Source: Chaetoceros tenuissimus | Lineage: Eukaryota > Bacillariophyta > Thalassiosirophyceae > Chaetocerotales > Chaetocerotaceae | NCBI GenBank assembly: GCA_021927905.1 | Contig: BLLK01000019.1 | Span: forward strand, 1,054,001-1,118,000 | Direction: 5' to 3' | DNA: 64,000 nucleotides | Part shown: in pieces, positions 10,158 to 21,472 of the stretch | Position numbering within the stretch: position 1 is the stretch's first letter | Layout of the letters: each line of letters begins with the position of its first letter | Position numbers and translations under genes: made by a program | The notes under the pieces: generated by a model | Told to the model about the DNA's origin: nothing | What the model saw: only the letters and a program-made list of their open reading frames with translations | The model's database searches: none

Positions 10158-11254
10158 ATTGGTATTATTGGGGATAGCTAGCTTTGTATGCTTTTCATTG
10201 ACTTTGGGAACTAGGATAGCTGTATCATGAAATTTTATATGTAGAAATAAGTGGATGTTGTAGTACATGTTGTGTATGCGTAGTGATTTTTCATCTGGGG
10301 AAGAAAATGAAAAACGATGAAAATAAAAAAAGTGGAACAAATTTTGAGGGATAGATGAAGTATTTGCGATTTATTTATCACTCTGCATAATATTTCATGT
10401 ATTCGTATATAAATATAAATAATTGTCTTGAATATTTTTTGTAAAGAAGAAATGATTACTTATATTCATTACAGACTTGCGTAGTAAATGGGTTCGTAGA
10501 ATATTCATTTAATTTGTAAATAGGAATTGATAAAACAATGTTTTTCATTATTTTAATATTATAAATCAGCTTCTTTTTGCAAATAGTTGAAATCTTTGCA
10601 AAGTCAAACCGGGAAAAATAATCAAGCAAAAACAATTACTTCAATGATACCCAGACAGTGACTACCTACGGATCCGTTAGTAGACGTTATAAAGAGTCTT
10701 TTTCACAATTCGGAGTAATTCAGTCCTTTCTGCATTATCGAACTTCCAGCCTCTTTTTTGTTTTTTGAGGTCAAGTTGAAGTTGAAAGGTGGCATGATGA
10801 ACTCATGATGATTCTGACGTGGAAGCAAAAAATCTCTCTAAATTTTGTTTTTCAACTTTTGTGATTTTTAATTTGACAAAACTATATTTTCATCTCCGTT
10901 TGGAAGTACATATATCTATTTTATCACCTATTCTTTAGGCCATCTTGGATGAGAAAGATTTCCTACAGTACTTTCAGAGTTGATAATACAGTTTCCACCA
11001 ACTTCATCCATCGACCTCAAGATTATATTCATTATGAATCGTCTTTTAAACCTCGGCATTGATGTAAGGTTGCCTCCTCTATGTTTATGTAAATATGTAA
11101 TTGGAATCGATTGTAGGCATTTTGTAATAGATCGCAAAATGAAAATTGTGGAAAGAAGAGGATGCTGGGATTCTGACAGTGTTGTTTGACCCACGAGAGG
11201 GGTTGTTGTTCATATATATATTTTCATCTATGTGTGTATTGATTGTGTGCTTTC
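10158..11254. other. Intergenic, 1.1 kb, no supported gene
   Basis: Convergent spacer between the + strand KEN-box gene and the 3' end of the - strand bHLH-PAS gene. Very AT-rich (10330-10620). Two short overlapping ORFs on opposite strands near 10930-11190 have no recognisable content, and I do not call them. Confidence 0.5.
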
Positions 11255-13354
11255 TCATATTGGTGTGAGAGCACAGTTGAAAAATCTAGCGTTGCCAGAA
11301 TTGTATCTCACTAGGCTGATATTCAACTGAAGCTGTAAATGAAAAAAAAAGAAGTGAGCTTCTAGTGTCATGTCAAACACACATCATCCAAATTCATATC
11401 GACGCACCTTTATTGAAGAATTGTAACAGTGACTGATTTCGCTACTCCAGTGATCAGACTTTGAGTTGGAATGCAATTGAATGATACCGCCATCTCCAGA
11501 CTCCCTGTTATTGGCAGCATTCTCAAAGTTGGCCCGCCTTAGCATACTACTCATTGCCTCGTATACTTTTTGCATATCCTCCCTTGCCATTAAATTAAAT
11601 AAACTCATTGGACTTTTACCCGCACTAGCCATTTCGTTTTCATTATTTTCATCGGGCTGTCTCATTCCCGCTCTGATGAGAGTATCCCGATTCAAGCCAC
11701 AAATTCTAACAAACTCATCATTACAATCCAAGAGTCTTCCATCAATGGCTGTGACACAAAGAGCAATTCTCACTTTTGCAAAGACACTCTTGTAGTCAAG
11801 ACCTCGAACAAAGACTAGCAACTCATCCTCTTCCGTCTTGACTGCATTGGATGGAATCACCATACTTCCATTCGCAGACATTTTCAATTCCGCATCACTA
11901 GAACTAGAACTAGGACAGGAATTATGCCCATTGATGGATTTATTCACGAGGTCATCCGATTTAGTAATGGTATCGACAAGTTTACGATGTTCCTCATCCA
12001 AAAGTGCAGCACGCTCTTGTAATGTCTTGATGTACTGATGTACACTGACCAGAGTGGAATATTTATCGGATTTAAAGGATACATTGGATTTAGCAAGTAG
12101 ATTGCGCAAATCTGCAATTTGCTTGGAGATGAGTTGTGATCGATTTTGTTCACGGCGGTTACGGTCCTTTCGTCTCTTTTCTGCGTCACCTTCATCTTCA
12201 GAGATGGAAGAAATGTGATCACCTTGGATGGTAGTTCGTGGACATGGAGCAGTAGAGTCTTTAGTCTTTTTCCTAGATTTTTTAGGTCGGGATGGTTTCG
12301 TGACGGATACTGCTACAGCTGGTGCTGCTGCAGGGGCAGAAACGGGTGCAATTGGCGTTATACTTGACGGATCTTGGAAGAGCTGTTGACTTTGTACTTG
12401 CGGAACAGCAAATTGTGCTTGCCTTTGCTGGGTCTGTTGCTGTAACTGCTGCGCTTGTACAACTTGTTGCTGCTGTGCCTGTTGCTGTAACTGCTGCGCT
12501 TGTTGTTGCTGTTGAAGTTGCTGAAATGCCGTAGCTGCAACTGCAGCCTGTGCCGTCACAGTTTGCAAGTTGACAGGCTGCTGTTGAGCAGCAGAAGACA
12601 TGAGCCAGTTGAGCTGACCTAGGGAAAGGTTGGGTATCGCGTTTCCTAAATTATTAACGAGGGACTGTTGCTGTACGGGCTGCTGTACTGGTTGCTGAGC
12701 GGGAGTAGCTGCAGCAGCATTCACATCAAGGTTGTTACTGGTAACAGCAGCCTGTGCTGGCTGAGCTTGGCTCAATAAATTAGGAGGCAGGTGAAAAGCA
12801 TTCGCATTCAATAGGTGCTGAGGCAACTGAGCAGCTATCGGTGCATTCGTGTGCGACGAAGTAGTCAGGGAGGAGATGTCACTTGAGTTATTAGGATTCA
12901 TTACATTTTGAGTATGCACTGGTCCAAAGTTAGACAAAGAGGTAGCAGCCGAGACTGCAGCTATGGGGCCATTCGTGTATTTCCTAGTTGAATATTTGTT
13001 TCCGCCTGAGCTAGAACTAGGATTACCGCCTCCGCTGCTATCGTCGCCTCCCTTATCAGAGCCACTGTCACTTGATCCAGATGTGCGTTCGAATAACCCG
13101 TCAAGGAATCGGGCATCATCTGAATCTGTGTTGCTTTGTGTAGTTACATTAGAGTCTAGTACAGTTGGACTAGGGTTAGGAAAGTTCATATATGTCATCA
13201 TCTCTCTATCTCCTACACTAGCCGTTTGGGCTGGGCTGCCGCTTCCATCATTCTTTATAGGTTGCATATTTGTTTTAAATTTATTAGAGGCAGCTGATGG
13301 TGCTGCATTTGATGTTTTAGTTGTCATGAGTCGTTCTAGTTGTTTCGTTCTCAT
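11255..13354 (-). CDS. bHLH-PAS transcription factor (diatom RITMO1/bHLH1-type family)
   Basis: Two exons by my reading: 13354-11408 and 11332-11255, with a 75-nt intron (donor GTGCGT, pyrimidine-rich acceptor TTTACAG), giving 674 aa. Exon 2 supplies the last PAS strands (ISLVRYNSGNARFFNCALTP), which an unspliced reading would lose. Residues ~1-350 are Ser/Gly- and Gln-rich activation-type sequence. The basic helix-loop-helix is at about 387-445 (KRRKDRNRREQNRSQLISKQ). One PAS domain follows, about 515-674 (FAKVRIALCVTAIDGRLLDC, DCNDEFVRICG). bHLH-PAS proteins with this order are known in diatoms, where one, RITMO1, regulates diel rhythm; whether this is its orthologue cannot be told here. 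Nuclear. The promoter side carries TGACGT/TGACGTCA elements. Confidence 0.85.
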
Positions 13355-13469
13355 ATGTGTAATGTGTGGTTGAGTGATGTGTTTTTATGGCCGCACAAGA
13401 TTGCTTTCTCGCAAGCTGCTGCTGCCTGACTCTCTCCGAAATTACTTTTCCAAGAGTTTCGGAATGAGG

Positions 13470-13494
13470 TGACGTGTACCATCACATGACGTCA
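13470..13494. promoter_or_regulatory. TGACGT + TGACGTCA elements upstream of the bHLH-PAS gene
   Basis: TGACGT at 13470-13475 and the full palindrome TGACGTCA at 13487-13494, 116-140 bp upstream of the start codon. TGACGT/ACGTCA are the cores of bZIP/CRE sites and of the CO2/cAMP-responsive elements described in diatoms. The close spacing supports a real site; regulation is inferred. Confidence 0.45.
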
Positions 13495-13964
13495 AGTACG
13501 ATAGTTTTGGGAATATTTGACAAGGACAAATTTTCTCGTAATAAATGTCTTGAATCTAGATAAATGTCTTGTGCGTCAGGAAGAGATGCCATATTTGATG
13601 ATTCATGCTCACCCCTGACGCTTTTCAGCTGACTCTTCGCAAATCTTGCTTCTTGCACCTTCGATTTGATGGGAAAATGAAATAAAGACAAGAGATACCG
13701 TGTATCTTTTAGTATTTTTCTCATCTTTTTCTTTTGACTTTAATGCTTAATGTGAATAAAGATGAACTTTAATAAAGTCAATGAATTGAATGAGTGTGAT
13801 CAAGAATATAGAATCAGGAACGATTTATTGGTATGCGCTATTTAGGCTACCGTATGAATTTTGCCATACCGTAGAGCATCAGGAACGAGAAGGTAGGAAC
13901 AACATGACAAGGTATGAGAAATTATGCCGTCCCTTGCTATGTAAGATATGATTGAAACAATTCA

Positions 13965-14170
13965 TCATGACGTCATGACGACCGAAATTAAACCATATTG
14001 CTGTTATAATTTCTAAGAATCCGAACATGACCCTAATCCTGACCGAGATTCAACCATATTTCTATTATAATTTCTAAGAATCCGATCATGACCCAGACAT
14101 CATGATGTCATGATGACCGAAATTTAACTATTTCGCTGTTATAATTTCTAAAGAATCCGAACATGACATT
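13965..14170. repeat. Three tandem imperfect copies of a ~60-75 bp unit
   Basis: The unit GACCGAAATT...TATAATTTCTAAGAATCCGAACATGA occurs from 13979, 14041 and 14115. Copies differ by a few bases and by a short insertion rich in CATGATGTCATGATG before copy 3. Non-coding in all frames I looked at. It lies about 330 bp outside the left terminal repeat of the Mutator-like element. Confidence 0.8.
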
Positions 14171-14349
14171 TCAACATGTTGTTCAGGATGTAGTGACGGA
14201 ACATCAAAAATATCATCTGAATGATTTTCAATTTACTTCAGTACAAATGAGAGAATTTTAAAATTTTTGCAGATCAAAAGAAAGTAAGTTCGAATTATAT
14301 ATTGTAAATGAAAACTTTATTTTACATCATGTTGGAGGAATTTTTACTC

Positions 14350-14396
14350 CGGCAGATGGATTATTCCGGCAGATTGATTATTCCGGCAGATTAAGA
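14350..14396. repeat. Three short direct repeats of TCCGGCAGATtgattat type
   Basis: ACTCCGGCAGAT, ATTCCGGCAGAT and ATTCCGGCAGAT follow each other at about 17-bp steps just outside the left end of the transposon. Origin unknown. Confidence 0.7.
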
Positions 14397-14494
14397 TGAA
14401 AATGTCATTTTCGTAATGTACATACCTGAAACTATCTTGAAAAAGACTTTCGAGGGAATAAAGACCGTATGGACGCAGGAATACTTCATGCATT

Positions 14495-14567
14495 CGAAAA
14501 AATCTGTCACCGATCTCACCGAAATTTCTAATACCACATCCTTCACGGTTAACTCACCTCTGGTACA
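14495..14567. repeat. Left terminal inverted repeat of the MULE
   Basis: 73 bp, exact reverse complement of 21068-21140. Internally it holds two CACCGA words (CTGTCACCGATCTCACCGAA), a possible transposase-binding arrangement. Confidence 0.85.
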
Positions 14568-15362
14568 GAAATAACTCCAAGACATACAATTCACGCTTAC
14601 TAACACACTACGCGCGTTGAAAAGTGATTTATCACTTTTTTCTTTTATTATGTGGAAGCTAGTACACCACAAACGGACAATGGTCAAACTGGAGAGAATC
14701 ACCATGTAATTTTTTGAAAAAAAATCTCTAGGAACATAAATCCATAACACATCTATCTCCTATATGTATATATAAACATATTTTGCATGAGAACAATGAT
14801 CAAATTTTTTATATTACGAGCACTATAGACGCTTGAATTAATGTATTTTCTGGTATGTGTAAGTACGAGAAACTCACGTAGAAAAGTCCACAAAAAAAGG
14901 TTTATTTCCATATGGGTTAGTAGTGTAATAAACGTGCTATGATGACCGTTAATATACTTCTTGAATGTATTTACAAGACTTCTGCAACAGTAGTTTATTT
15001 GAAATTTTTGTATGTTGAGATACGTTGAGGTCTAATTGAGGTATATAAAATGGGACTTCTTTCCAGTTTGTGTGTGATTTCCCGCGTAAAGGGCTGCTAG
15101 TCACTTTTCAACGCTAGTCACTTTTCTTCGCGCGTAGACACAGTCAAGTCACACATAGTAAATATTTGGAGCATACATAACTCTCTCATTCAATTCATAA
15201 CAGAATCATAGAAAAAATGAATGTAACTAAAGAAATATATGCTACCATCATGATGTGTATATGGAATGAGATATGATGGTCGAGCTATTGAACCATTAGA
15301 TCAATAGTTCCGACGAAGAAGAACAGCCGTCTAGTAAATACTGTAGCAGCGATACAAGCAAC
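14568..15362. other. Left arm of the MULE with subterminal repeats and transposase promoter
   Basis: No gene. The motif TGAAAAGTGA near 14618 recurs inverted as TAGTCACTTTTC at about 15098 and again at about 15115, each next to a CGCG-rich word. TATATAAAA at 15042-15050 is a good TATA box. TTTCCCGCG at 15078-15086 matches the E2F consensus. A Ser/Asp/Glu-rich in-frame stretch (SSDEEEQPSS, from about 15305) preceded by a TTAG may be an additional 5' exon of the transposase gene. Confidence 0.45.
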
Positions 15363-18300
15363 ATGAGTAGTACGGATGAACTTGACCCTCCATCAATAAC
15401 AGAGTGTTCAACTGCTTCTATTGAATCTGGTTCTGTGGAAAACGAAAACACATCTAATTCCAATACAGTAAAGAATTTCATTCCGGTTTATGTATACAAT
15501 GAAATCTCGAATCCGAGTACACAGAAAAGTAAGTTATTTCTTTACTATCATCATTCACCTTTTTTCATTTGAAGATACTCACAACCTTCACCATTAGCCC
15601 TTTCATTTCCCACAAAAAATGCAGAATACTTTACAAATCAAAGGAAGACTTTCCTTCAAAAACATGCCCCGAGCAATGATTTATCTGTGAAACCATTAGC
15701 ATTTAAAAAAGCTGTAGATCATGACAAAGAAAAATCTATGACCCTTCAGCAACAGTTTTTTAAAGATTCTCTTGATGGACTTTCAGATATGTCTCCAGAA
15801 GAGGCCTGTTCTTCTTTTTTAGCAAAGAATAGTATATGGAGAAGCCGTGAAGATGTGTACCATGCTGTAAACTATATTGGTTCTATGAAAGGCTTTTCCG
15901 TTCGATTTGAAGAATTGAGGATTTCATGCTCTTTAGCTGGACATGCTCCTAAGGAAAGACAAGGGGGAAATTCCCATAGAGATGACTGTCCATTCAGGAT
16001 CGTGATCAATCCTTTGTATGAAATTCCTAAGGAATTACGAAATAGATTGAGCAAAAACGAAGTAGACGAGCTCACAAGACAAATCAAGTACCAAAGTCTT
16101 TGCGTAATCTCTAAATGCGAAGCATCTCACAACCACCCATGTGATGCTCAAAACCGCCATGAATGTGATAGAAGAAGTGGGAATTTAAGTTCAAAACTCA
16201 ATCCTTCAGTACTTTTTACGTTACTTCAAATTGTCATGGGTGCTCCACAGCTCGATCCTCAAACTATGCGGGGTATTTTAAAAGCTGCTTGCCCTCCAGG
16301 CCAACATTGGGATGCACGACAACTAGATAATTTACGAAAGAGACTAAGGAAAATGGGAGAGGATATGAAATCCAATGACAGACTACTTGATGATATGGAC
16401 CACTTCCTTAAACAATTTCAAGATGATACTGGCTTTTTTGACGGTATGTTTGAAAATGAGGATCTCCAAGAATGGGGTGATAAGATCTTGTTTGATATCA
16501 ATGACTTCTACAAACATGCGAACACAGCCACTTTTGGGAAATCCGAAGACTCTGGTGATAACCGAATCATAGTGAATAGTCAAATGTACAAACTTAGCGA
16601 TGAGAACTTTGACTTTTCAGTTGGAGTGGACGAAGATGATAAAATTGTTGGTATTTTTTGGCAGACTGGTGCACAGAGGGCTGCGTTTGATCGATATGGT
16701 TCTACTCTTTGTGCTGACGGGATGGGTAGAGTCACGAACACTCAAGGCTGGAAAATCTGTTCATTATGTGTCCGAGATGAACATGGTAAAATGCATCGAG
16801 CTGGAGACCTACTCTACTATTTTGATGAAAGCTCAGACGGATTCCTCTTTGGTATTGACAGCCTTCTAGACATGAGCAATAGAACACGTGAAAGTATTTT
16901 AGTTTTTAGTGGTGACTTATTTTTCAATCAGAAAATGATCACCGAAAAATTTAACCTTCCCAACGCAGTGTTTGTTCCCGATCAATGGCATCTTATAAAA
17001 GCAATGAAGGACCAGATCCACGAGAAATATCTTCGCGATACCAACGGTTTCTTTCAAGGTATGGTGTATGCAAAAAATGAGAATGAATTTAAACAGGCAT
17101 CACATTCGTTCATGGAACAAATGAAAAAGAATGGTGCTAACAACGATCACATAGATTGGGTCAAGAAGAATCTTATCAACAAGGAGACAAGACATAACTA
17201 CAGTCAATTTGAATTGAACCAGATCAAAGGGACTTTGAACTTTCACGGCTCTACTGTATGTGAACAGAACCATTCCTCCATAGTTTCTCAATTAGGTGTG
17301 GGATATTATGAAGAACCTCACAAACTCCAAAAAGACCTTATTGAAATGACTAAATTGGCCCAGCATAATTTATACACTCGGTTAACAAAAGAAAGAAGGG
17401 AGCTCACAAACCTTAACCGACAGGCAAGAAATTCAATTTTACAAGCTAGTACAAAAATGGTGGAAAATGAGTCGCTAAACTTAGCTGGTTACAAGCATTT
17501 TGAGTCAGAGTTTGAAAAATCCTGTTATTTTTGTAAGGAAACACTTGATGATGGAAAAATCAAGATTCACAATATAAATTTCCCAGAGAACTTTGTCATT
17601 TTCGATAGTAATGAAGATAGGTGTACCTGTAGTAAAAGTGTGGCTATGATGATCCAGTGTAGACATGAAATTGTACTTTGTAATAATGTGTACGACCCAT
17701 CCCGCTTTGACATTCGATGGAAGTACATGTCGAAAGCTACACTTGCCAAACGAAAGGCTCACCGAGAGGAGTACTATCTTCCAAGTGAAGACGTTGTCCA
17801 AGAATGCAAACGGGTTACCTCAATCATGGAAAGGAAGAGGAATATGAGAATTAGTTCCTCTATAGCCAGAAACACTGCTCATAATGAAGTTTGTGACTCC
17901 ACTTCTCGGTCAGTACTTTATGATTCACCTGCTACCGATCAATTTCAAGGTGAAGATACTACCTCTGATTCACATGACGAATTTCAAGGAGTGGATACTA
18001 CCTCTGATTCACATGACGAGATACAACCTTCTGATATCTTAGAGGCCCAAGGATCTGACCTCTCCTACAATACTGTTTTGGAAAATGCCAAGTGTTTGGT
18101 AAACACTCTAAGTAACCTCGGAGGATCGTATCTCGCGGCAGGGAACATTTTGTTTAATACTCTTACCAAGAATCTACGTCACGGTTCGGAGGTTACTGCT
18201 TCTACATTACTAGAAAAGGGAGAAAAATTAGCGAAGTCATTGGTCCCCTCCGTAAGAATTGTCACAAACATTTCCGAAAATACATCTGTGAACAATGTCA

Positions 18301-19244
18301 CAAATGAATTCAGTCGTACAGGTAGAAGAACACGTATCACAAGTGCCAAAGAGAAAGCTGGAGCGAAAAAGAAGCCGAAGAAGGCGAAAACATGCGATCT
18401 TTGCGGCAGTAATGGTCATAACAAGGGTAGATGTCCTTCGATGAAATTTGGCATTGATATCTCTGTAGATCATATGACACGTCTCAAATGTCAAGCGAAA
18501 AAAGGAGAAGATGTTGGAAAGTTATCGACTCTCACAGATGAATACGAACAAGCACCAGACAAGTTTTTGAAACGCAGTCATCACTATACTCTCCATTGTT
18601 TCGTTACAAAGCTCGAGAGTTTTTCTGGAGAAATTCCTACATCAAATCTATATGCCGTTATGAGTCAGTTAGAATTCGAACCGTTAACAAATGGAGAGAA
18701 ATTGTTGAAACCAGATGAAGATATGTCTAAGAAGTACGTTTCTTTTGCTGAATTTGAAGCGCATATCAGAGCCATGACTGGTACGGGAAACACAGGAAAG
18801 AGAAGATGGCATGTTTTTGATAACATTAAAGGAGATGTGGCAAAAATGATACAAAATGATATGAAGATTGTTACGTCACAACCTCCATCGCAACAAGTAG
18901 TCAATTCTGCTATCCAACCAATGCAAATGTCACAACCTTCATCGCAACATGTACTCGCTTTCCAACCAATGCAAATGTCACAGTCTTCGATGCAACAGGT
19001 GGTCGGTTCTCATGTGCAGATGAGTAATGCTATCCACCCAATGCATACTATGCATATGTCAATGAGTCAATTTCCAATGTTTCCACAGAATGGTTTATCA
19101 CAACAATCGTATCAGCATTTTGGATATGGTCCGTCGTTATCACAGCAACCACCCCAATTTCAGATCCTATCGCAACCACAGTATGTAAATGGTTCTGATA
19201 TGTTTCCACAAGATCAGGATATGTCAGGAGACGAACAATCCTAA
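15363..19244 (+). CDS. Mutator-like (FAR1/MULE-type) DDE transposase
   Basis: Exons 15363-15528 and 15625-19244 (96-nt intron, GTAAGT/GCAG) give 1261 aa in one frame. The N-terminus is acidic and Ser-rich. A WRKY/FAR1-like zinc-binding region follows, with DDCPFRI and EASHNHPC. The catalytic core carries a plausible DDE triad: Asp ~420 (LCADGMG), Asp ~508 (VPDQWHLIKAM) and Glu ~602 (TVCEQNHSS). A SWIM zinc finger is near 722-736 (CTCSKSVAMMIQCRH). A CX2CX4HX4C zinc knuckle is near 979 (CDLCGSNGHNKGRC), followed by a Gln/Met/Ser-rich tail with repeats of QPMQMSQ. The order is that of MULE transposases, which cut and paste the element by its terminal repeats. All key residues are present, so it may be active. 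Confidence 0.85.
17940..18020 (+). repeat. In-frame tandem repeat inside the transposase gene
   Basis: Two consecutive copies of a 42-bp unit encode DEFQGVDTTSDSH-like peptides (FQGEDTTSDSHDE then FQGVDTTSDSHDE), a short low-complexity expansion after the SWIM finger. Confidence 0.75.
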
Positions 19245-19653
19245 TCTTAAGATCTAAGATCTACGGTCAGGTACTTGAATTTGCATACAATAGCATTACA
19301 ATAATTTGAAGAAAGTATAATCTCAATTAGATCAATTTCATTATAATATGTATAGATTACGGTAGAGTACAATCGTAGAGTAGAATTCAAACAAAAGAGG
19401 TAAACTTTACATTAAAACATGTACCGTACCTGTATCTAGGAAATCTTGAGAAAACACGTTGGTTAATTCCTTAGAGAAAATTGATCAAGAAATGACGGTA
19501 ATTATATATCTGTATGTGCATCAGAGAATGAGGGGGTAATCCCAACGTAAATCCCAACGTAGAGGTTTCTCAGCGTGAAATAGCATCGTGTTCACACAAT
19601 ATTCAGAGAATGTATCTTTCAATATAAGCAGAGGTTTTACTCATAAATCAAAG
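19245..19653. other. Spacer between the two transposon genes
   Basis: AT-rich. It holds a short duplication AATCCCAACGTA/AATCCCAACGTA near 19537-19562. It probably contains the promoter of the second gene. Confidence 0.4.
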
Positions 19654-20904
19654 ATGGAGAAATCCAAAAGCATAAAAGTAGAAAAGGAAATTATTGAATT
19701 GCTTTCGTCTTCTGACGAAGATACAGCAAAACCAGATCCACAACAGCAAAAGCGTAAGAGAGTGTTTTCTGATGACGATAGTTTGTTGGATTCACCACGT
19801 CCTTCACCGGAAGTATCTCAACCTATACAAAGAGATCTTTTAGGCCAAACTGGTACTTTCTCAAATTCTCTTTCGACTTCCTATAAAAACAGTCAGAGAT
19901 CTCGTAGTGGTGGTGTCAGACCACTCATACCTACCCAACTTCAATTTAGTAATGCAACACAAGATACGACCAGACTCTCTGCTTTGAGTAATGCATCTTC
20001 AATCGGAAATTCTCTTCAACAGATGCCAGATTACAACACAGATGTCCCTTCATTTCCTTCACTTGCGCAATTGACACCAGGGAGTGGCTTTCTATCTGCT
20101 TCATCTTCAACAACTTCCTCTCGTATTCTCTCAAACTATAATGGGGGTGCCACTGCTTTGCCTTCATTTGCACAGCAGACGCAAATGTCAGGCATAGCAT
20201 CTACTAAACCAAAGAAAAAGAGTAGCCAGAAAAAAACTTATGGCGGGTGGTGGGTTAAAAAGGAATTTTTTGATAGCACCCACTTGGAAGGTGAGTTTCC
20301 AACTATAATTGATTAATACATGTGTTCTTTTTCTCATTATCTTTTTGTTATCATTACAGGTATGCGTATTGATGCAGAAGCGGAAGTTTTGAAGAGAGAA
20401 CATGCAAAATTCCGAGGAAATCTATTTCATGGAATGAAAAACTTTGTATATTCCTACAAGAAAGCTTATACAGATATGGAGAATGAGCTAGTCGAAAGTA
20501 CTCGCGGGATAGTATTTTCTAATACTTGCCGTTACAAGAGAACACAGTGTGATGGGCCAATTGAAATTTTAGATGAGATGGAAAGGGATGGTCTGTGTAT
20601 GTCTGTCTTTTTGAAATCTTTCAATGAGGATGGCACTATCGTTAAAAACTCGGTAGCAAGCAAAAGTAAGAAAACGAAAACTGGATGGGGAATTTTTGGA
20701 TTGAAATGGTTGATGGAAATGTTCTTTGGTTATATTCCAAGAGTACCAAAATTTACTTTTATTGAGTATGGTGGATTTCCGTTGACTAATGGTACTCGTA
20801 GACAAAAAATCTATTCATATCTACGATGTGAGGAACTCATTGCGTACATGAAAGCAAAATATGATACAAAGGCAGAGTCTTTGTTGAAGAATGAAAAATT
20901 GTAG
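19654..20904 (+). CDS. Second gene of the MULE; Ser-rich protein with SUMO-interaction-like motif
   Basis: Exons 19654-20290 and 20360-20904 with a 69-nt intron (GTGAGT...TTACAG); the split Gly codon restores the frame, giving 393 aa. The N-terminus carries KEIIELLSSSDEDT (about residues 10-23), a textbook SUMO-interacting motif: a hydrophobic core followed by Ser/Asp. An NLS-like QQKRKRVF follows, then a ~150-residue Ser/Thr/Pro/Gln-rich linker. The C-terminal ~200 residues are globular (HAKFRGNLFHGMKNFVYSYK, FTFIEYGGFPLTNGTRRQK) and of no family known to me. The gene lies wholly between the terminal repeats, so it travels with the element. MULEs of other lineages also carry an accessory gene (mudrB in maize), but similarity to it is not claimed. 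Confidence 0.65.
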
Positions 20905-21067
20905 AGGATATTGGAAGATGGAATTTCTAGTACAAGGTTGTGTGTTCTTGTTGTTGTAACATACTGTAATAACTATCTAGTAAAGAAGTAAACAAACATT
21001 TTAATTTTTTGAATTCTATTGGCACATTGTAATCCCATGAAAAACAGTGAACAGTGACGTGGTCCCG

Positions 21068-21140
21068 TGTACCAGAGGTGAGTTAACCGTGAAGGATGTG
21101 GTATTAGAAATTTCGGTGAGATCGGTGACAGATTTTTTCG
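21068..21140. repeat. Right terminal inverted repeat of the MULE
   Basis: Exact reverse complement of 14495-14567. The sequence immediately outside (GTGACAGAAC) repeats part of the repeat's own TCGGTGACAG, which blurs the exact border. Confidence 0.85.
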
Positions 21141-21472
21141 GTGACAGAACGAACTCTTAATTTTTTAAGATAAGGTTGAGGCCTGCCTGTTGAGAGTTGA
21201 GAGGAATTTCTGTTTGGGTTTATCAACAATTCCAATTCCTGAAAAGGTTGACTGAGATAACTATGAAATAAACTGGTAAACCTATGAGGTTCTAAAATGA
21301 TTATCTCATAAAAAAGAGTTGTGCATAAGTTTTGCTTTTTATATGATTTTTATTCTAGATATTCATTCTTTATAATATGCATGAAAGTCATGAGAATTCT
21401 ATGACATGAGAGGATTTTTATATGTTCATGAAAACATGTAGATATATTCTGATAACTAGGGATGCTTCATTC

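Larger units (their letters stand above)
14495..21140 (+). mobile_element. Mutator-like (MULE) DNA transposon, 6.6 kb, with 73-bp perfect terminal inverted repeats
   Basis: 14495-14567 and 21068-21140 are exact reverse complements over 73 bp, the outer ends beginning CGAAAAAATCTGTCACCGAT. Between them lie a MULE-type DDE transposase gene and a second gene, both on the + strand. I could not find a convincing 8-11 bp target-site duplication at these borders. The true ends may therefore lie slightly elsewhere, or the duplication has decayed. Perfect identity of the terminal repeats and intact transposase ORFs suggest recent activity. Confidence 0.8.

Noticed and set aside
10928-11194. Overlapping 88- and 69-codon ORFs on opposite strands
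   Set aside because: No leader, domain or codon signal; AT-rich convergent spacer.
12358-13373. Several ORFs opposite the bHLH-PAS gene, including a 136-codon one
   Set aside because: Products of Gln/Ala/Ser repeat codons read in other frames.
13482-13724. 80-codon ORF on - upstream of the bHLH-PAS gene
   Set aside because: Has an ATG but covers the promoter elements and shows no recognisable content; too weak to call.
14495-21140. Search for an 8-11 bp target-site duplication at the transposon ends
   Set aside because: The flanks TTCATGCATT and GTGACAGAAC do not match; no duplication is claimed.
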